A model generated the notes under the pieces. That model searched no databases. It was given only the letters and a program-made list of their open reading frames with translations, and was not told the DNA's origin. From Oreohelix idahoensis (Eukaryota; Mollusca; Gastropoda; Stylommatophora; Oreohelicidae): a stretch of DNA of 64,000 nucleotides. The stretch is taken from contig JAMPIV010006376.1 of the NCBI GenBank assembly GCA_024509875.1, positions 354,001 to 418,000 of the forward strand, given 5' to 3'. Position 1 is the stretch's first letter, and every line of letters starts with the position of its first letter. The position numbers and the translations under genes are program-made. This document shows, piece after piece, positions 21,251 through 32,059 of the stretch.

Positions 21251-23149
21251 ATGTTAAGAACGTGGACTGATGAAAAGGCAGAGGAAAACATTACATCTTC
21301 ATACCAATATGTGAATGAGCTGACCACTCGGTTAAAAACTGGCTGGAAACTTGCCAATGAAAATTTGAAACAAGCCAGGAAGAAACATGCTGCCTATTAT
21401 AACAGGAAGGCGAAAGACAGAAATTTGGCTGTGGGAGAGAAAGTACTGCTTCTTTTGCCCGGGAGTCAGAATAAGTTACAAATTGGATGGCAGGGTCCAT
21501 ATACAGTTTTAGAGAAGGTATCTAGAACAAATTATAAGATAGATAAGAAGGGGAAAAAAAAAATCTATCATGTGAATCTCCTGAAGAAATATTTGGAAAG
21601 AGAACATCAGGAAGAGACACACTTGTTGACCTTGTCCATCGCCATGGAGATGAAAAAGGAACCACTTTCATCATTTGAATATCCATTACACCCCTGTGAG
21701 ACAGCCGCACAGGTGAAAATCAGTACACATTTAACGAAAACTCAGAAAGAGAGAGTGCAACAGGTTCTAAATAATCATGCAGAGGTGTTAACAGACCGAC
21801 CAGGGCATACAAACCTATTGGAATATGATATGAAACTAATAGACTCCACACCTGTCTGTATGAAACCATATTCGATTCCGTTTGCTAAGGAGAAAGCTTT
21901 GAAGGAAGAGATAGACTATCTGTTGAAGGAAGGAATTATTTCGCACAGTGAATCTTCGTATAGTTCCGGTGTTGTACTCTTAAGGAAGCCCTCTGGAGAA
22001 CATAGACTCTGTATAGATTACAGGAGACTGAATGCTATTACAGAAGGACAGGTGGATCCATTGCCGGATACAAATCAGCTGTTTGCCAGGCTAAATAAAG
22101 CTAAATATTTCTCAAAAGTGGATCTGAGTAAAGGATACTATCAGATTCCAGTAAAGCCTGAGGTTAGACCATACCTAGCTTTTAGTACCCCAGAAGGACA
22201 CTATGAGTTTAATAGATTGCCATTTGGATTGAAGAATGCGCCTAGTGTCTTCTCTAGAATGATGAGAAAATTATTGGATCCTCTGAATAATCCCTGTATA
22301 ACAAATTTTATGGATGATATCCTTATAGCAACAGAAACATTTGAGGAACACATTGACTCTCTGAACATGCTGTTTGATCGACTTAGGGAGGCAAATTTAA
22401 CAGCCCGACCAACCAAATGTTGCGTTGGATGTAAAGAATTGGAATTTTTGGGACACACAGTTTATCAGGGAAACATGACCCCTGACCCAAAGAATTTAGA
22501 GAAACTACAGAAAGCCCCGAGACCACAAACCAAGAAGGACGTGAGATCCTTTGTCTCATTATGTGGTTTCTACCAGAAGTATATCAAAAACTTTAATTCC
22601 ATATGTGCACCGTTAACTGAATTGACACGTAAAGGACATCCAGATCGCATTACATGGACACCACAATGTGAAATGACTTACCAAGAATTGAAGGAAAAGC
22701 TCACAAGTAAACCCATTTTGAAATTACCTGACTTAAGTCAAGAATTCATAGTAAGGACGGATGCAAGTAATATTGGGTTAGGTGCAACTCTACTACAGAA
22801 ATCAGATGCATTGGATGGAGAATTAAGCCCAGTGGCATATGCTAGCAGAAAGTTGAATAAAGCTGAAATCAACTACTCAACTAGCGAAAAAGAATGTCTT
22901 GCAGTAATATGGGCGATAAAGAAATTCAATATTTATCTATATGGGAAGGCATTTAAGTTGCAAACAGACCACAAACCGTTATCGTTTCTAGCACAGGCTA
23001 AGCATGAGAACTCTAGGTTACTCCGATGGTCTTTACTTCTGGCTCCATATAATTTTAGCATTGAGTATATATCTGGAAAAACCAATTTGGGAGCGGATTT
23101 TTTAAGCCGCCATCCGTGTGATGAGAATCACCGTAAACCCCAGAAATAA
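21251..23149 (+). CDS. pol: GPY module-RT-RNase H (pol, element B)
   Basis: Open frame of 632 codons, in a different frame from the upstream one. The ATG used falls at the old integrase C-terminus, so natural initiation or frameshifting is unclear. Order: the integrase C-terminal segment (SSYQYVNELTTRLKTGWKLA), GPY-like motif, linker, RT (LCIDYRRLNA, VDLSKGYYQIPV, FMDD box in NPCITNFMDDILIAT), and RNase H with DAS, KECLAVIWAIKKF, TDHKPL and GADFLSRHP. RT follows the integrase remnant, the Gmr1 order. There are no stops or frameshifts inside RT-RNase H. It is about 90% identical by eye to the A copy. Confidence 0.92.
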   Translation: MLRTWTDEKAEENITSSYQYVNELTTRLKTGWKLANENLKQARKKHAAYYNRKAKDRNLAVGEKVLLLLPGSQNKLQIGWQGPYTVLEKVSRTNYKIDKKGKKKIYHVNLLKKYLEREHQEETHLLTLSIAMEMKKEPLSSFEYPLHPCETAAQVKISTHLTKTQKERVQQVLNNHAEVLTDRPGHTNLLEYDMKLIDSTPVCMKPYSIPFAKEKALKEEIDYLLKEGIISHSESSYSSGVVLLRKPSGEHRLCIDYRRLNAITEGQVDPLPDTNQLFARLNKAKYFSKVDLSKGYYQIPVKPEVRPYLAFSTPEGHYEFNRLPFGLKNAPSVFSRMMRKLLDPLNNPCITNFMDDILIATETFEEHIDSLNMLFDRLREANLTARPTKCCVGCKELEFLGHTVYQGNMTPDPKNLEKLQKAPRPQTKKDVRSFVSLCGFYQKYIKNFNSICAPLTELTRKGHPDRITWTPQCEMTYQELKEKLTSKPILKLPDLSQEFIVRTDASNIGLGATLLQKSDALDGELSPVAYASRKLNKAEINYSTSEKECLAVIWAIKKFNIYLYGKAFKLQTDHKPLSFLAQAKHENSRLLRWSLLLAPYNFSIEYISGKTNLGADFLSRHPCDENHRKPQK

Positions 23150-23205
23150 TAATAAATTTCTCTATGTGAATATAGAATAAAGGACTGACATATAATGTCT
23201 GTTTT

Positions 23206-23216
23206 AAGAGGGGAGG
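23206..23216 (+). other. Polypurine tract of element B
   Basis: AAGAGGGGAGG directly abuts the 3' LTR start, the expected plus-strand primer. Confidence 0.8.
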
Positions 23217-25244
23217 TGTCGTGGAATATTCTAATCCACATATATAAATTATCAAGTAAATATAAAGCCTAATAAATACATATAAATAATAAAGGAAGAA
23301 GAATGGTAAAGAACAGTGCTGTCACAATGACTGTACTCGAAATCCCCCTTGTTTTCTGCTTCGTCTGCAAATTGTAACGCTTTCACGTTGATAGTAAAAG
23401 CTTACTGTATTATACCCGCTTTCTTCAATGAAACGTGTGCTGTATTTCTTGGAAAAACATTGAGAGGCAGATTGCGTAATGACCTAAATTAATCCTAACA
23501 TTAATTATACTGCGTTACCAAAACGAACGAACAGATGGACTAAAGGATAAAGAGAGAGGGAGGGCTGAAAATCAGGAACGCATGCAACACGCGTCGCGCG
23601 ATACACAAATGCTGCCATCACGCGTGTAAGACTACATGCACTAACTTTTTTTCAGACGGACAGTGATAAAATACATTACCCTTCCCAGAGTTAGGTTTTA
23701 AAATCACAAAAAACGCTTATTAGGAAAGATAACAATAGATGGGTTTACGGTTGAAAACATAACAGTACCCAGACAGCACATCTTCGAAACAGGAGGTAGA
23801 AAATACATATTTTGAACGCAGCCACGTAGCTCTTTTAAATTTGGATATTTGGGTTCCTTGGGGCTTGCTGACAAAGAATATGTAAAACGTTACGCAAATA
23901 GTCCAGGAATTAATAAATTATACCCAAAATAAAATAGTGGGGATGCCTGACAGCATGGAATCATTTCTGCTCATAAAATTTTTTTATAACGTGTTTGAAA
24001 AAAATCTTACGTTACAGAATTAGCCTACCATGTAAACTCCAAATTGATTGGAGCGCAACAAATGAAAGACTAACCACGATTGGTCGGGCTATAAATACTA
24101 TCTTTCGTTGTTAGGGGAGACGTGAAAAGGTAACATTTTTTCAAACACTTGTCGAAACGTGGCCTCATTGGCTAGACTCGCTGATATACTCACTTAGGAG
24201 CGTTAGTTCGAGACCACTAGTGCAAATGATCTTGATAAAGCAACAGTGCGTTGAAGCCAGCTCATATTTGTGTTAAATAAAAGCCTGGAACATAAGCAGA
24301 TGGGAATTTGTGCCAGTAATTGTGCCAGAATTCATTGCTAATCAACGTATCTGTGTTTATTTCCATGAAATTGTGGGACCGTGGTCTTGATGGTACTGAG
24401 CAGCACCTGGTCAGAGCTTTGCTGAATCCAGAGTCGGACAGCATACTCCTTGGTCTTTTTAGCTATCAGTGAGGTGTCTCCAGAGCCCAGGGGAGAATTC
24501 GAGCAGAGGAGTCCTTTCCTGCCGCCATCACGCAAGATAAGCTGATTTGGCCAGCTGAGCTCAACATTATGTCCCCTCATCTTGAAATGACTTTATAAAA
24601 ATAACATTCAGAGGGGAATTTAATTGTCTTAATATCAGGAACTGAGAACATCTCCAATACTAGTCCCAAAAGACAAACTATTGAAGTCATGATGACAAAT
24701 ACCAACAGAGCTTGAACAAAACAAAACCAGTATTACCTCATATTACCACTACACAACTGACACACATAGGATATTTTAATAATATATGTCACTACAATAT
24801 TCATATTGATAAAGTCTGTACATATACTTGTAATTAAAATTGATTGTGATTCCTGGTTCCTTTGTATTTGAATCAGGACACATATACCTTTATGATAACC
24901 ATGAATACATATTGTTATTTGAAAAGTTATCAGTGACTCCTTAAGATATTCTCATAGAGTGTTATATGTATGTGAGTGTCACAGTGTTGTCAAGAGTAGT
25001 GGATTAAATTAAATTGTTTATCTGTCTGTTGTTGTGACTTACACTTCATCATACACATACCCTAGACACATAACGTAGTCATCACACTATTCCAGAATAA
25101 TTCTGACTGAGATATATATATATGTGGTAGCAAGTAAGGTTATCTATAATACACTACTCTTAATAGATATAGATACCTTCACAGCTGATCTCAGTCAGTA
25201 CACTAAGTCCCCTATAAATATTTATAACATCCCACTTCACCACA
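23217..25244 (+). repeat. 3' LTR of element B (2028 bp)
   Basis: Full-length version of the LTR, including the segment at about 23726-23959 that is missing from the 5' LTR. Starts TGTCGTGG and ends CACCACA, followed by the duplication ATCCT. Part of the retained segment (ACATATTTTGAACGCAGCCA) is also in LTR A near 3000, so the longer form is ancestral. Confidence 0.95.
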
Positions 25245-25450
25245 ATCCTCCGCTCCTCCTCAATCATCAAGTTAATAGACAAAATTATCTGGCTGTAAAA
25301 TATAAAAACACATTGTTTACTAAAATGTAACCCACCTAAGCCCACAACTGATCAAATAATTAGTCTGTAGACGTTTGCACCTTCTAGACGGGAGAAATCG
25401 ATAAATGTCTCCCGGCTAGCATGTCTGAGAATCGATTTAATAACTATATA

Positions 25451-25454
<4 letters not shown>
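25245..25454 (+). repeat. R1 copy 3, right part
   Basis: After the target duplication R1 resumes: ACATTGTTTACTAAAATGTAACC, AATAATTAGTCTG, GAAATCGATAAATG and TTTAATAAC. It ends in a (TA)n tract. Confidence 0.7.

Positions 25455-25539
<85 letters not shown>
25455..25539. repeat. (TA)n microsatellite
   Basis: About 42 TA units, abutting the 3' (GAAGAA-type) end of a minus-strand SINE. It is probably the expanded SINE tail. Confidence 0.95.
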
Positions 25540-25922
<383 letters not shown>

Positions 25923-26189
25923 TTGGTTCTTATATAGATAATAATAATAAGTGAAGAAGCGAAGAAGTTCTCGGAAGCAGAAAAAAAACATATGGGGAAA
26001 GGGAGTCAAAGAAAAAAAAAAACATTTCATAATGTTGGTCAATGGGAACTCAATGACTTACGTTCCTGGCACCCAAAAATTGACGAGCAATATAATGCTA
26101 TTATATTTAAAGCTCTAAAATTGTCATAACACAGACAAAGACACTCGGGAATAGCAACGTAAACTAGTGTCTTTGTGATAAATTATGAA

Positions 26190-26402
26190 TTCTCTTCTTC
26201 TTCTTCCGTCCTTAGCCACCGACCGTCAAAGCTGTCAGTGGCCATTACGCCTATTGGCGTCTTAGGGCAACAGCAGATAGGCTTTCTTTGCCATTGTTTC
26301 CCATCACGCCTATTGGCGTCTTTAGGGCAACGGCAAATCAATCCATTTGCTGTTGTTTCCGTAATCGAAGTGACTGGCAAACGGGTGATTGCACACCAGT
26401 AA
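26190..26402 (-). mobile_element. LINE-tailed SINE, copy S2
   Basis: On minus it reads ATCACCCGTTTGCCAGTCAC TTCGATTACGG, two hairpin modules GACGCCAATAGGCGT, then GGTCGGTGGCTAAGGACGGA and a GAAGAAGAAG tail. It lacks the first part of the head present in S1. Both modules carry the same C-to-A change in the loop, so the duplication in this copy was homogenised or occurred after the change. Confidence 0.8.
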
Positions 26403-27854
26403 TTCTGCTATAACTTTATGATTAATCCCCGAACGTAAAACTTTTAAGGATTTGAAAAAAACTACAGGTACCTGTAATTATGGCAGTGGGAAATAATTAT
26501 CTTTGGTAATTGACGAGTAAATTATGATTGTGTCAGAAAAATCACATAACAGAATTGAAACCCCACGGTGTGCTCATCCATTGAAAAAAAGCGAATTGCG
26601 TGATACTGTGGTTTCCGGTGCGCCTTCTGACCCAGTATCTACAACTTCAGCACCTCTTCAACGGGAGAGTGGGCTCATCATTAATCTGTTTATGTTCCCA
26701 GTAGTAGACTATTCGCAAGCAGCCTGGGGTGTCACTGCTCTGCGTGGACCTTGTTTGCCGAGGCGGCGTCCGAGCTTGTATAGTGAATATATGGTTGCAT
26801 TATCTTTAAAATAGACCTGTCTTTCCCGTGGCTTTTCTGCCATCCTGCAACTTTGAATTGGGGAGTTCTGAGCTCCAGTCTCTTTCCCAGGCATTTTATC
26901 CTGGCCTGACACGCATCCAGAGGACCCCACATAGGGTTCTAAGTTAGCAGTTGGGGATAGGTGGGGTGGCACACTGTGCATTCCCCATCATCCAGGGGGC
27001 TCTCCAACTATGCAGAGCTTGCACAATGCTGTGCTCTGGTTCTTGGCTCTCCCAAGGAATCCTCACGTCCTGCACAGAGCCACTTCCAGATACCCACCAC
27101 CTGCCATCTCTTCATTGTAGAAATCTCCTGCATGCGGCCATCCAGTCAAGAGACAGTATTAAGTCTGGTGTCCATGTGATTCTCCCAAGCTTAGAGTGCA
27201 ATGCTGGGTTCTCATCATTCTGCAACACAGGGGGGATTGTGATGCTCAGCCATCTCTCTCAACTCTGCACCGATAAGCGACATCGGGGACTTAACTGTGC
27301 ATCAGTACTTAGAGGCCCCGTTTCCGGGTACACCACACACAGCCAATTGAGGCAACGGTCGTCGTGGGCGTACTTGTATGTTAAAATATTACGCAGAAAC
27401 ATGTATCACATCAATAGCTAGAAAAAACTCTAGGATAAAATCATAGCATGACAAAATGTATCCAACAAACAGCTATGTAACAAGATATTACAAAGAACCA
27501 AATGTATGACAAAACATTAAATAGAAACAACTGTTCGGAAAAAAATATTACATGGCACCAATTACTTGGCAGAACATTATCTAAACATATTGGTCATCAG
27601 GTATTTGGTTAACAATGCTCTCCTAAACTACTTCTGAAAGCGGAAACACAGTTTCACATCAAAGGATGAAAGCCACAGACGTGGGGTGAAATAAACCTTG
27701 TATGTACAAAAAATAATAATAATTAAAATCCATCACGCAATGGACATTAATGCGGAGTAAAAAAATCCAACGGTATCTCTTCTTTCTTATATGAATTTTC
27801 ATTTCACGTCTGCATCAAGTTTTCTTCTTTTTTTTAAAAATTTCTTCTGCTCAG
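26403..27854. other. Unassigned; 26520-27420 GC-richer; then 3' flank of ZFYVE1-like exon
   Basis: Bases 26520-27420 are clearly richer in G and C than the surroundings, and frames of 90-156 codons are open on both strands (26524-26814 and 26951-27421 on plus, 26709-26981 on minus). None has a recognisable domain and the openness may just reflect composition. Bases 27430-27854 are AT-rich and follow the stop codon of the ZFYVE1-like exon on minus, so they may be its 3' untranslated region. Confidence 0.4.
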
Positions 27855-27944
27855 TCAAATCGTATCAGTTTTCTTCTCACATTTGCTGCAAACCCTGACA
27901 GGATAATCCCAGCCTCTCAATGGAACAGCGCGTTTATTTGGTGA
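27855..27944 (-). pseudogene. ZFYVE1: ZFYVE1-like exon, 3' fragment (end of FYVE finger and stop)
   Basis: On minus, from the border of element D, this reads PNKRAVPLRGWDYPVRVCSK then CEKKTDTI and a stop at 27855-27857. WDYPVRVCSKC is the end of a FYVE finger (the R/K-V-C-xx-C pair that holds the last zinc). It continues in frame the fragment at 37882-38126, which ends in CEECS. The two halves are separated by 9.9 kb of retrotransposon. The host gene would make a phosphatidylinositol-3-phosphate-binding protein of ER/omegasome membranes. Here the finger is broken, so this allele or copy should lose its C-terminal FYVE domain. Confidence 0.8.
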
Positions 27945-29632
27945 TGTGGTGGGGTGGGATTATATAAATATAGTTATATGGGACTTAGTGTACTGAATGA
28001 GATCAGCTGTGAAGATCTCTGTATCTAATAAGTTTGGTGTATTACAGAGAACCTTGCTTGCTACCACATTTCGACCTCAATCACTTATTCTTGAATTGTA
28101 TGATGACTTCGTTTAATGTCTAGGGTTATGATAGTGATGAAGTGTAAGTTCACAACAACCAACAGACAGATAAACACCTAAGTTAAGATCCACAACAATT
28201 TACAACACTATGACAATCACAAACACATAACACTCTAAAGATTTATCTTAAGTAAGTCAAGTGTTAACTTTTGTACAATGTATTAGCTTTTTCAATATAT
28301 AGATATCCTGATCCTACTACAATGTGAATCTGGAATCACAATCAAATGTAAGCACAATGTTTATGTACAAGAATTTATACAAAAGATCTTTGTCCAGACA
28401 TATAATATTATTGTAATATGAGTGTAGTGTTGTGATGTATTATTATGAGGTAATACTGGCTTTTAGTGCTAGGTTGTTGTTTGTCATCACGACTTCATGT
28501 GTTTGTACTGGTGGAAATAATATTGAGGGATTCACAGATTCTGGTTTTTTTTTAAATTTCTGTCCCTTTTGTTTTTATAATAAAGTTCAGTTCAGGGTTA
28601 TTTTATTCAAGGTTGAGCTTTTTCGTGCTGACAAGCGCTTATCTCATAATGCAGCTGCAGGAAACCTGTATCCTCTGCTCGCTTGCTTCTCAGTTTGATA
28701 GTATGATATACAATGGCCGCTATCTTGTGCAGGGAGTCTGCTGCCAGCTTTCTGGATCACGCAGTACTCAGACCGGACGATGCAATATCACCATCTATAC
28801 CACGGCCCCTGAAATGAGAAGGTTGTGCCTCCTTCTTCATAACTAATATACAATACTATTCCACACTGAAGTACATGACAGTACAAACAAACATAAAGTT
28901 CAGCGCTTTAAGCCAACTGCTAGCTTTTCATGTGACAATATACACCAGTATTCCTCTCCCTAATGGTTACAACGCCTCTGCAATTCCAGCTGTAATCCCT
29001 TCCATACAATAGGATAGGTGTTATGTTACTATATGGCAATCCAATATATATATGCAGTTATACTCCTCTCTGACAATCTTTTACATGGTGGAGCAATACC
29101 TAGGCTTTGCCTCATGTTTGCTACTGAACCACACACATACAGACATAATTTATCATTTCACATTCAATTTTCATATAAAATACAGATTAAAAATGTCTAG
29201 CTTACCACAATTCGTAAGGAAATACACACTAAAGATAACTGGCACAGTTTGATCTGCGGTATGTCCAGGCTGTTATTATATATTTAATTTTTGATAACAC
29301 TGCCTGCTCTCATCTCTCACAATGTGTAACGATATGGCGTCCCCTCTAAGATTTCTTCTGCCAATATCCAGTATATTGGCCAATCGTTTTGAATATTTTC
29401 AAAAGAGTACACAGTCATTCAAATATTTTCATTCACTTTTACTCCGTTTCTAGGCATTTATGTGTTATTCATAGGTCACCCAATCAAATTTCTTTTAACT
29501 TCAAAGTTCAGCCAATGGCCTCCCTCGTACTACCTTAGACTTTCTGTCACTACTATGTTTCAACAAAGTTCAGGGAATTCCATCCCAAGCAGATATGACC
29601 AAACCTGACAGTATCTCTGTTCTCTTACTTAC

Positions 29633-30184
29633 TTACTTAGTCGTTCCCCTTCTACCGTGAGGTGTAGAGGTTTGGAAGAGAGAGCGCCAGACTATCCTAT
29701 CGGCTGTCTTCCTCCTGGCCTGGTTCCATTCTAGTCCTCGATCCTTCAAAGATTGTCTAATGTTGTCCTCCCAGCGGACTCTGGGTCGTCCTCGGGGTCT
29801 GGATCCTTGGCTCTTTGTTTCCCATGCTTGTCGTGGTATCCGATCTTCTCCCATTCTGCAGACATGGCCAAACCATCTTAATTGGGACTGTTCTACTTGG
29901 GTCTGCAGGGGGTAGGATTTAAGGCCTTGACGTATCGTCTGGTTGCGTACCATGTCTCTTCTTGTTACTTCAACCACCTTCCTCAGATACCTCATTTCTG
30001 AGGTTTGGATCTGGCTTTTATGGGTTGTAGTCATTGCCCATGACTCGCATCCGTATGTCAAGACTGGGACATAGGTGGAGCGGTATACAGCCATCTTCGT
30101 TTTCTTACCAACCTCTCTCTTGCTGAGGAATCCTCGATTTATGGCCTGAAAAAGTCTCCCAGCTGCTGCTTTTCGAGTGGCCAA
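29633..30184 (-). pseudogene. Non-LTR reverse transcriptase, C-terminal region (L1a)
   Basis: 183 codons on minus, out of frame with the RT part. Motifs are STYVPVLTYGCESWAMTTTH, RWFGHVCRMGEDRIPRQAWE, RPRGRPRVRWEDNIRQSL and a C-terminus TPHGRRGTTK followed by a stop near the LINE 3' end. The basic GRPRGRPR stretch is typical of the nucleic-acid-binding tail of RTE-type proteins. Copies at 4922, 7556 and 15512 derive from the same family. Confidence 0.85.
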
Positions 30185-30396
30185 CTCTTCTTTGATGCCT
30201 CCCTTTCGGTCTATAATAGCTCCGAGGTATTTAAAGTGTCGACCTGCTCCAGGACCTGTTCTCCCAGCTTAATCTGATGTTTTCTTTCTTCTCGTGATAT
30301 CACCATGGATTTTGTTTTAGAGCTGCTTATGACCATCCCTCTCTTCTCCAGCTCTTCCTTCCAGACTTGCAGGTTGGATTGGAGATGTGCCTCTGA

Positions 30397-31218
30397 TTAA
30401 GCAATCAGGGCAACATCATCAGCAAATGCCAGCTCCGAAATATAGACCTGTCTCATCTTCCAGTACCCCACTGAATACTTTCTTGTTCTCTCCTTACATG
30501 CCTTGATGACATCGTCCATAAGGAGTATGAAGAGGTAAGGTGATAGGATATCACCTTGTCTTACACCAGTGGTGGTCCTGAACTCTTCCGACTTATGGTT
30601 TGCTGTCCTCACATAATTTCTGCAAGACTTGTAGAAGCTCTGTATAGCATGAATCAGAGGTGCTGGAATATTCTTCCTTGCCAAACAGTCCCAAAGTTTG
30701 CTCCAGGGGACCCTGTCAAACGCCTTTTCCAGATCTATGAAACAAAGATGCATCTCACTCTTATACTCAAGGGCCTTTTCACTCAGCTGCCTGAGTGTGA
30801 AGATTAGGTCTTGAGTACTTCGGTTTGCTCGGAATCCGCACTGAACCTCATCCAATTGTGGCTCAGCTAGGCGTCGGAGTCTCTGCTCTAGGATTCTAGA
30901 GTAGATTTTACCAGGGACACTGAGAAGGGATATGCCTCTATGGTTTCCACACTGTCGATTGTCACCCTTTTTGAAAATTGGTGTTATGATGGCAATCTCC
31001 CAATCCTTTGGTATGGTCTTGTTGTACCACGCTGCCTGTAAAACCCTTAAGAGTAATAGGTCGCCTGATGCTCCCATGAACTTAACCATTTCTGGTGTTA
31101 TACCATCATGCCCTGCTGCTTTGCCCATCTTGATTTTCTCCAGTGCTGCCTTCAGTTCTTCCATCTTTATGTCATCTTCACCATCATTGGTTTTCTCTTC
31201 TGTGTCAGTGTTTATCAT
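30397..31218 (-). pseudogene. Non-LTR reverse transcriptase, RT domain (L1a)
   Basis: 273 codons open on minus. Motifs in order: KMGKAAGHDGITPEMVKFM (start of RT palm), TPIFKKGDNRQCGNHRGISL, QCGFRANRSTQDLIF, CFIDLEKAFDRVPW (first catalytic Asp), TGVRQGDILSPYLF, and a FADD box near the end (ELAFADDVALIA). This is an RTE/CR1-type target-primed RT. The endonuclease domain that should precede it is missing because of 5' truncation, and the C-terminal part lies in another frame at 29633-30184. Confidence 0.9.
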
Positions 31219-31989
31219 TTCTGATCATTTCTGTTCTCTATATGTTTTATTACCAATATCTAATTATCTAATGGACTTTTTAGATAATTTATTACATATT
31301 CCTAGTCCCCTAGCCTTCCTGTACACGAATATATGATTTTCAAGGGGCTAAGTGGCGTAGTTAAGAATACGATCTTTTTTCGATGTTAAGTGTTTAATTT
31401 CAACTACCACCTGTTCAATTCTTTAAGACTGTACTATCAGTATAAAGTCAGGAGTCCTACGTAAAATATCAGGTTTCCTAATAAGAATTAAACCTTTTTT
31501 CAAAACCTAACATCGTATCGTTAGTTTTTTTCATCACTGTTTATTTGAAAAAATCAGGCCATGCACACAGCGAGTTGGTTTATTTTTAGACACACTGCGA
31601 GTGGCTTGCGTTACTGTGTTCCATGGTCCGTCTATCTCTCACTGCTTTTTTTCTTCTAAGCCCGTCTGTCTTTCCAAGGCTAACCTTGTGCGCGATTTTG
31701 CACTAATGTTAGTTTTTTAAAATCAAGGTCGTCTAGAAGATTTTACTACACATTCTACTTTTAGAACTACGATTATCGCCGTATCGTTAAGCCTAAGCAT
31801 TTTATTTAGGAACGAACGAATTAGGACAAGTAGAAATCTTGTGTTAGCCATTACAGCGTTATACAACGAAGGCGTTATCTATACTGGGAAAGCACTGGTC
31901 TTTCTCCATTCTTCTTCCTATCGTTTTATTTCGTTCGGCTTTATATTTATGTTCTAATTTATATATGGGTATTAGAATTTTTCACCACA

Positions 31990-32004
31990 ATTCTCCCCAC
32001 TTAA
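31990..32004 (-). other. Polypurine tract of element D
   Basis: On minus TTTTAAGTGGGGAGAAT abuts the 3' LTR start TGTGGTGAAA. It is the same tract as in element A. Confidence 0.7.
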
Positions 32005-32059
32005 AAGAGACATCATATGTCAGTTCCTATTTCTTAATACACATAGATAAATTTACTAA

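Larger units (their letters stand above)
17157..25244 (+). mobile_element. Complete LTR element B, non-autonomous Gmr1-like Ty3/gypsy
   Basis: Two LTRs start TGTCGTGGAATATTC and end CTTCACCACA. They are flanked by the perfect 5-base duplication ATCCT (17152-17156 and 25245-25249), so the 8088-base element is complete. Comparing the LTRs I noticed only about four substitutions plus one 234-base length difference, indicating recent insertion. It encodes a Gag with intact capsid and zinc knuckle, and a separate RT-RNase H frame. Protease is deleted, and the integrase core is replaced by a non-integrase segment (about 20806-21245). It should need protease and integrase from a relative such as E. 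Confidence 0.95.
29625..31229 (-). mobile_element. RTE-like LINE (L1a), best copy, inserted in LTR D
   Basis: TCTGTTCTC flanks it at 29616-29624 and 31230-31238, and the sister LTR shows the empty site near 37125. It is 1605 bases long, 5'-truncated within the RT domain, with its 3' end at 29625. It encodes two frames that together cover most of RT and the C-terminal region; a frameshift near 30230-30400 separates them. Confidence 0.95.
27945..31989 (-). repeat. 3' LTR of element D with LINE inside
   Basis: 4045 bases long. After removal of the LINE (1605) and its 9-base duplication it is about 2431, almost equal to the other LTR (2433). The two LTRs are very similar throughout, apart from scattered substitutions and short indels. 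Small open frames in it (for example 28613-28846) recur in the sister LTR only because the LTRs are copies. Confidence 0.93.

Noticed and set aside
28613..29252. Frames repeated at 36117-36756
   Set aside because: They are copies in the two LTRs of element D.
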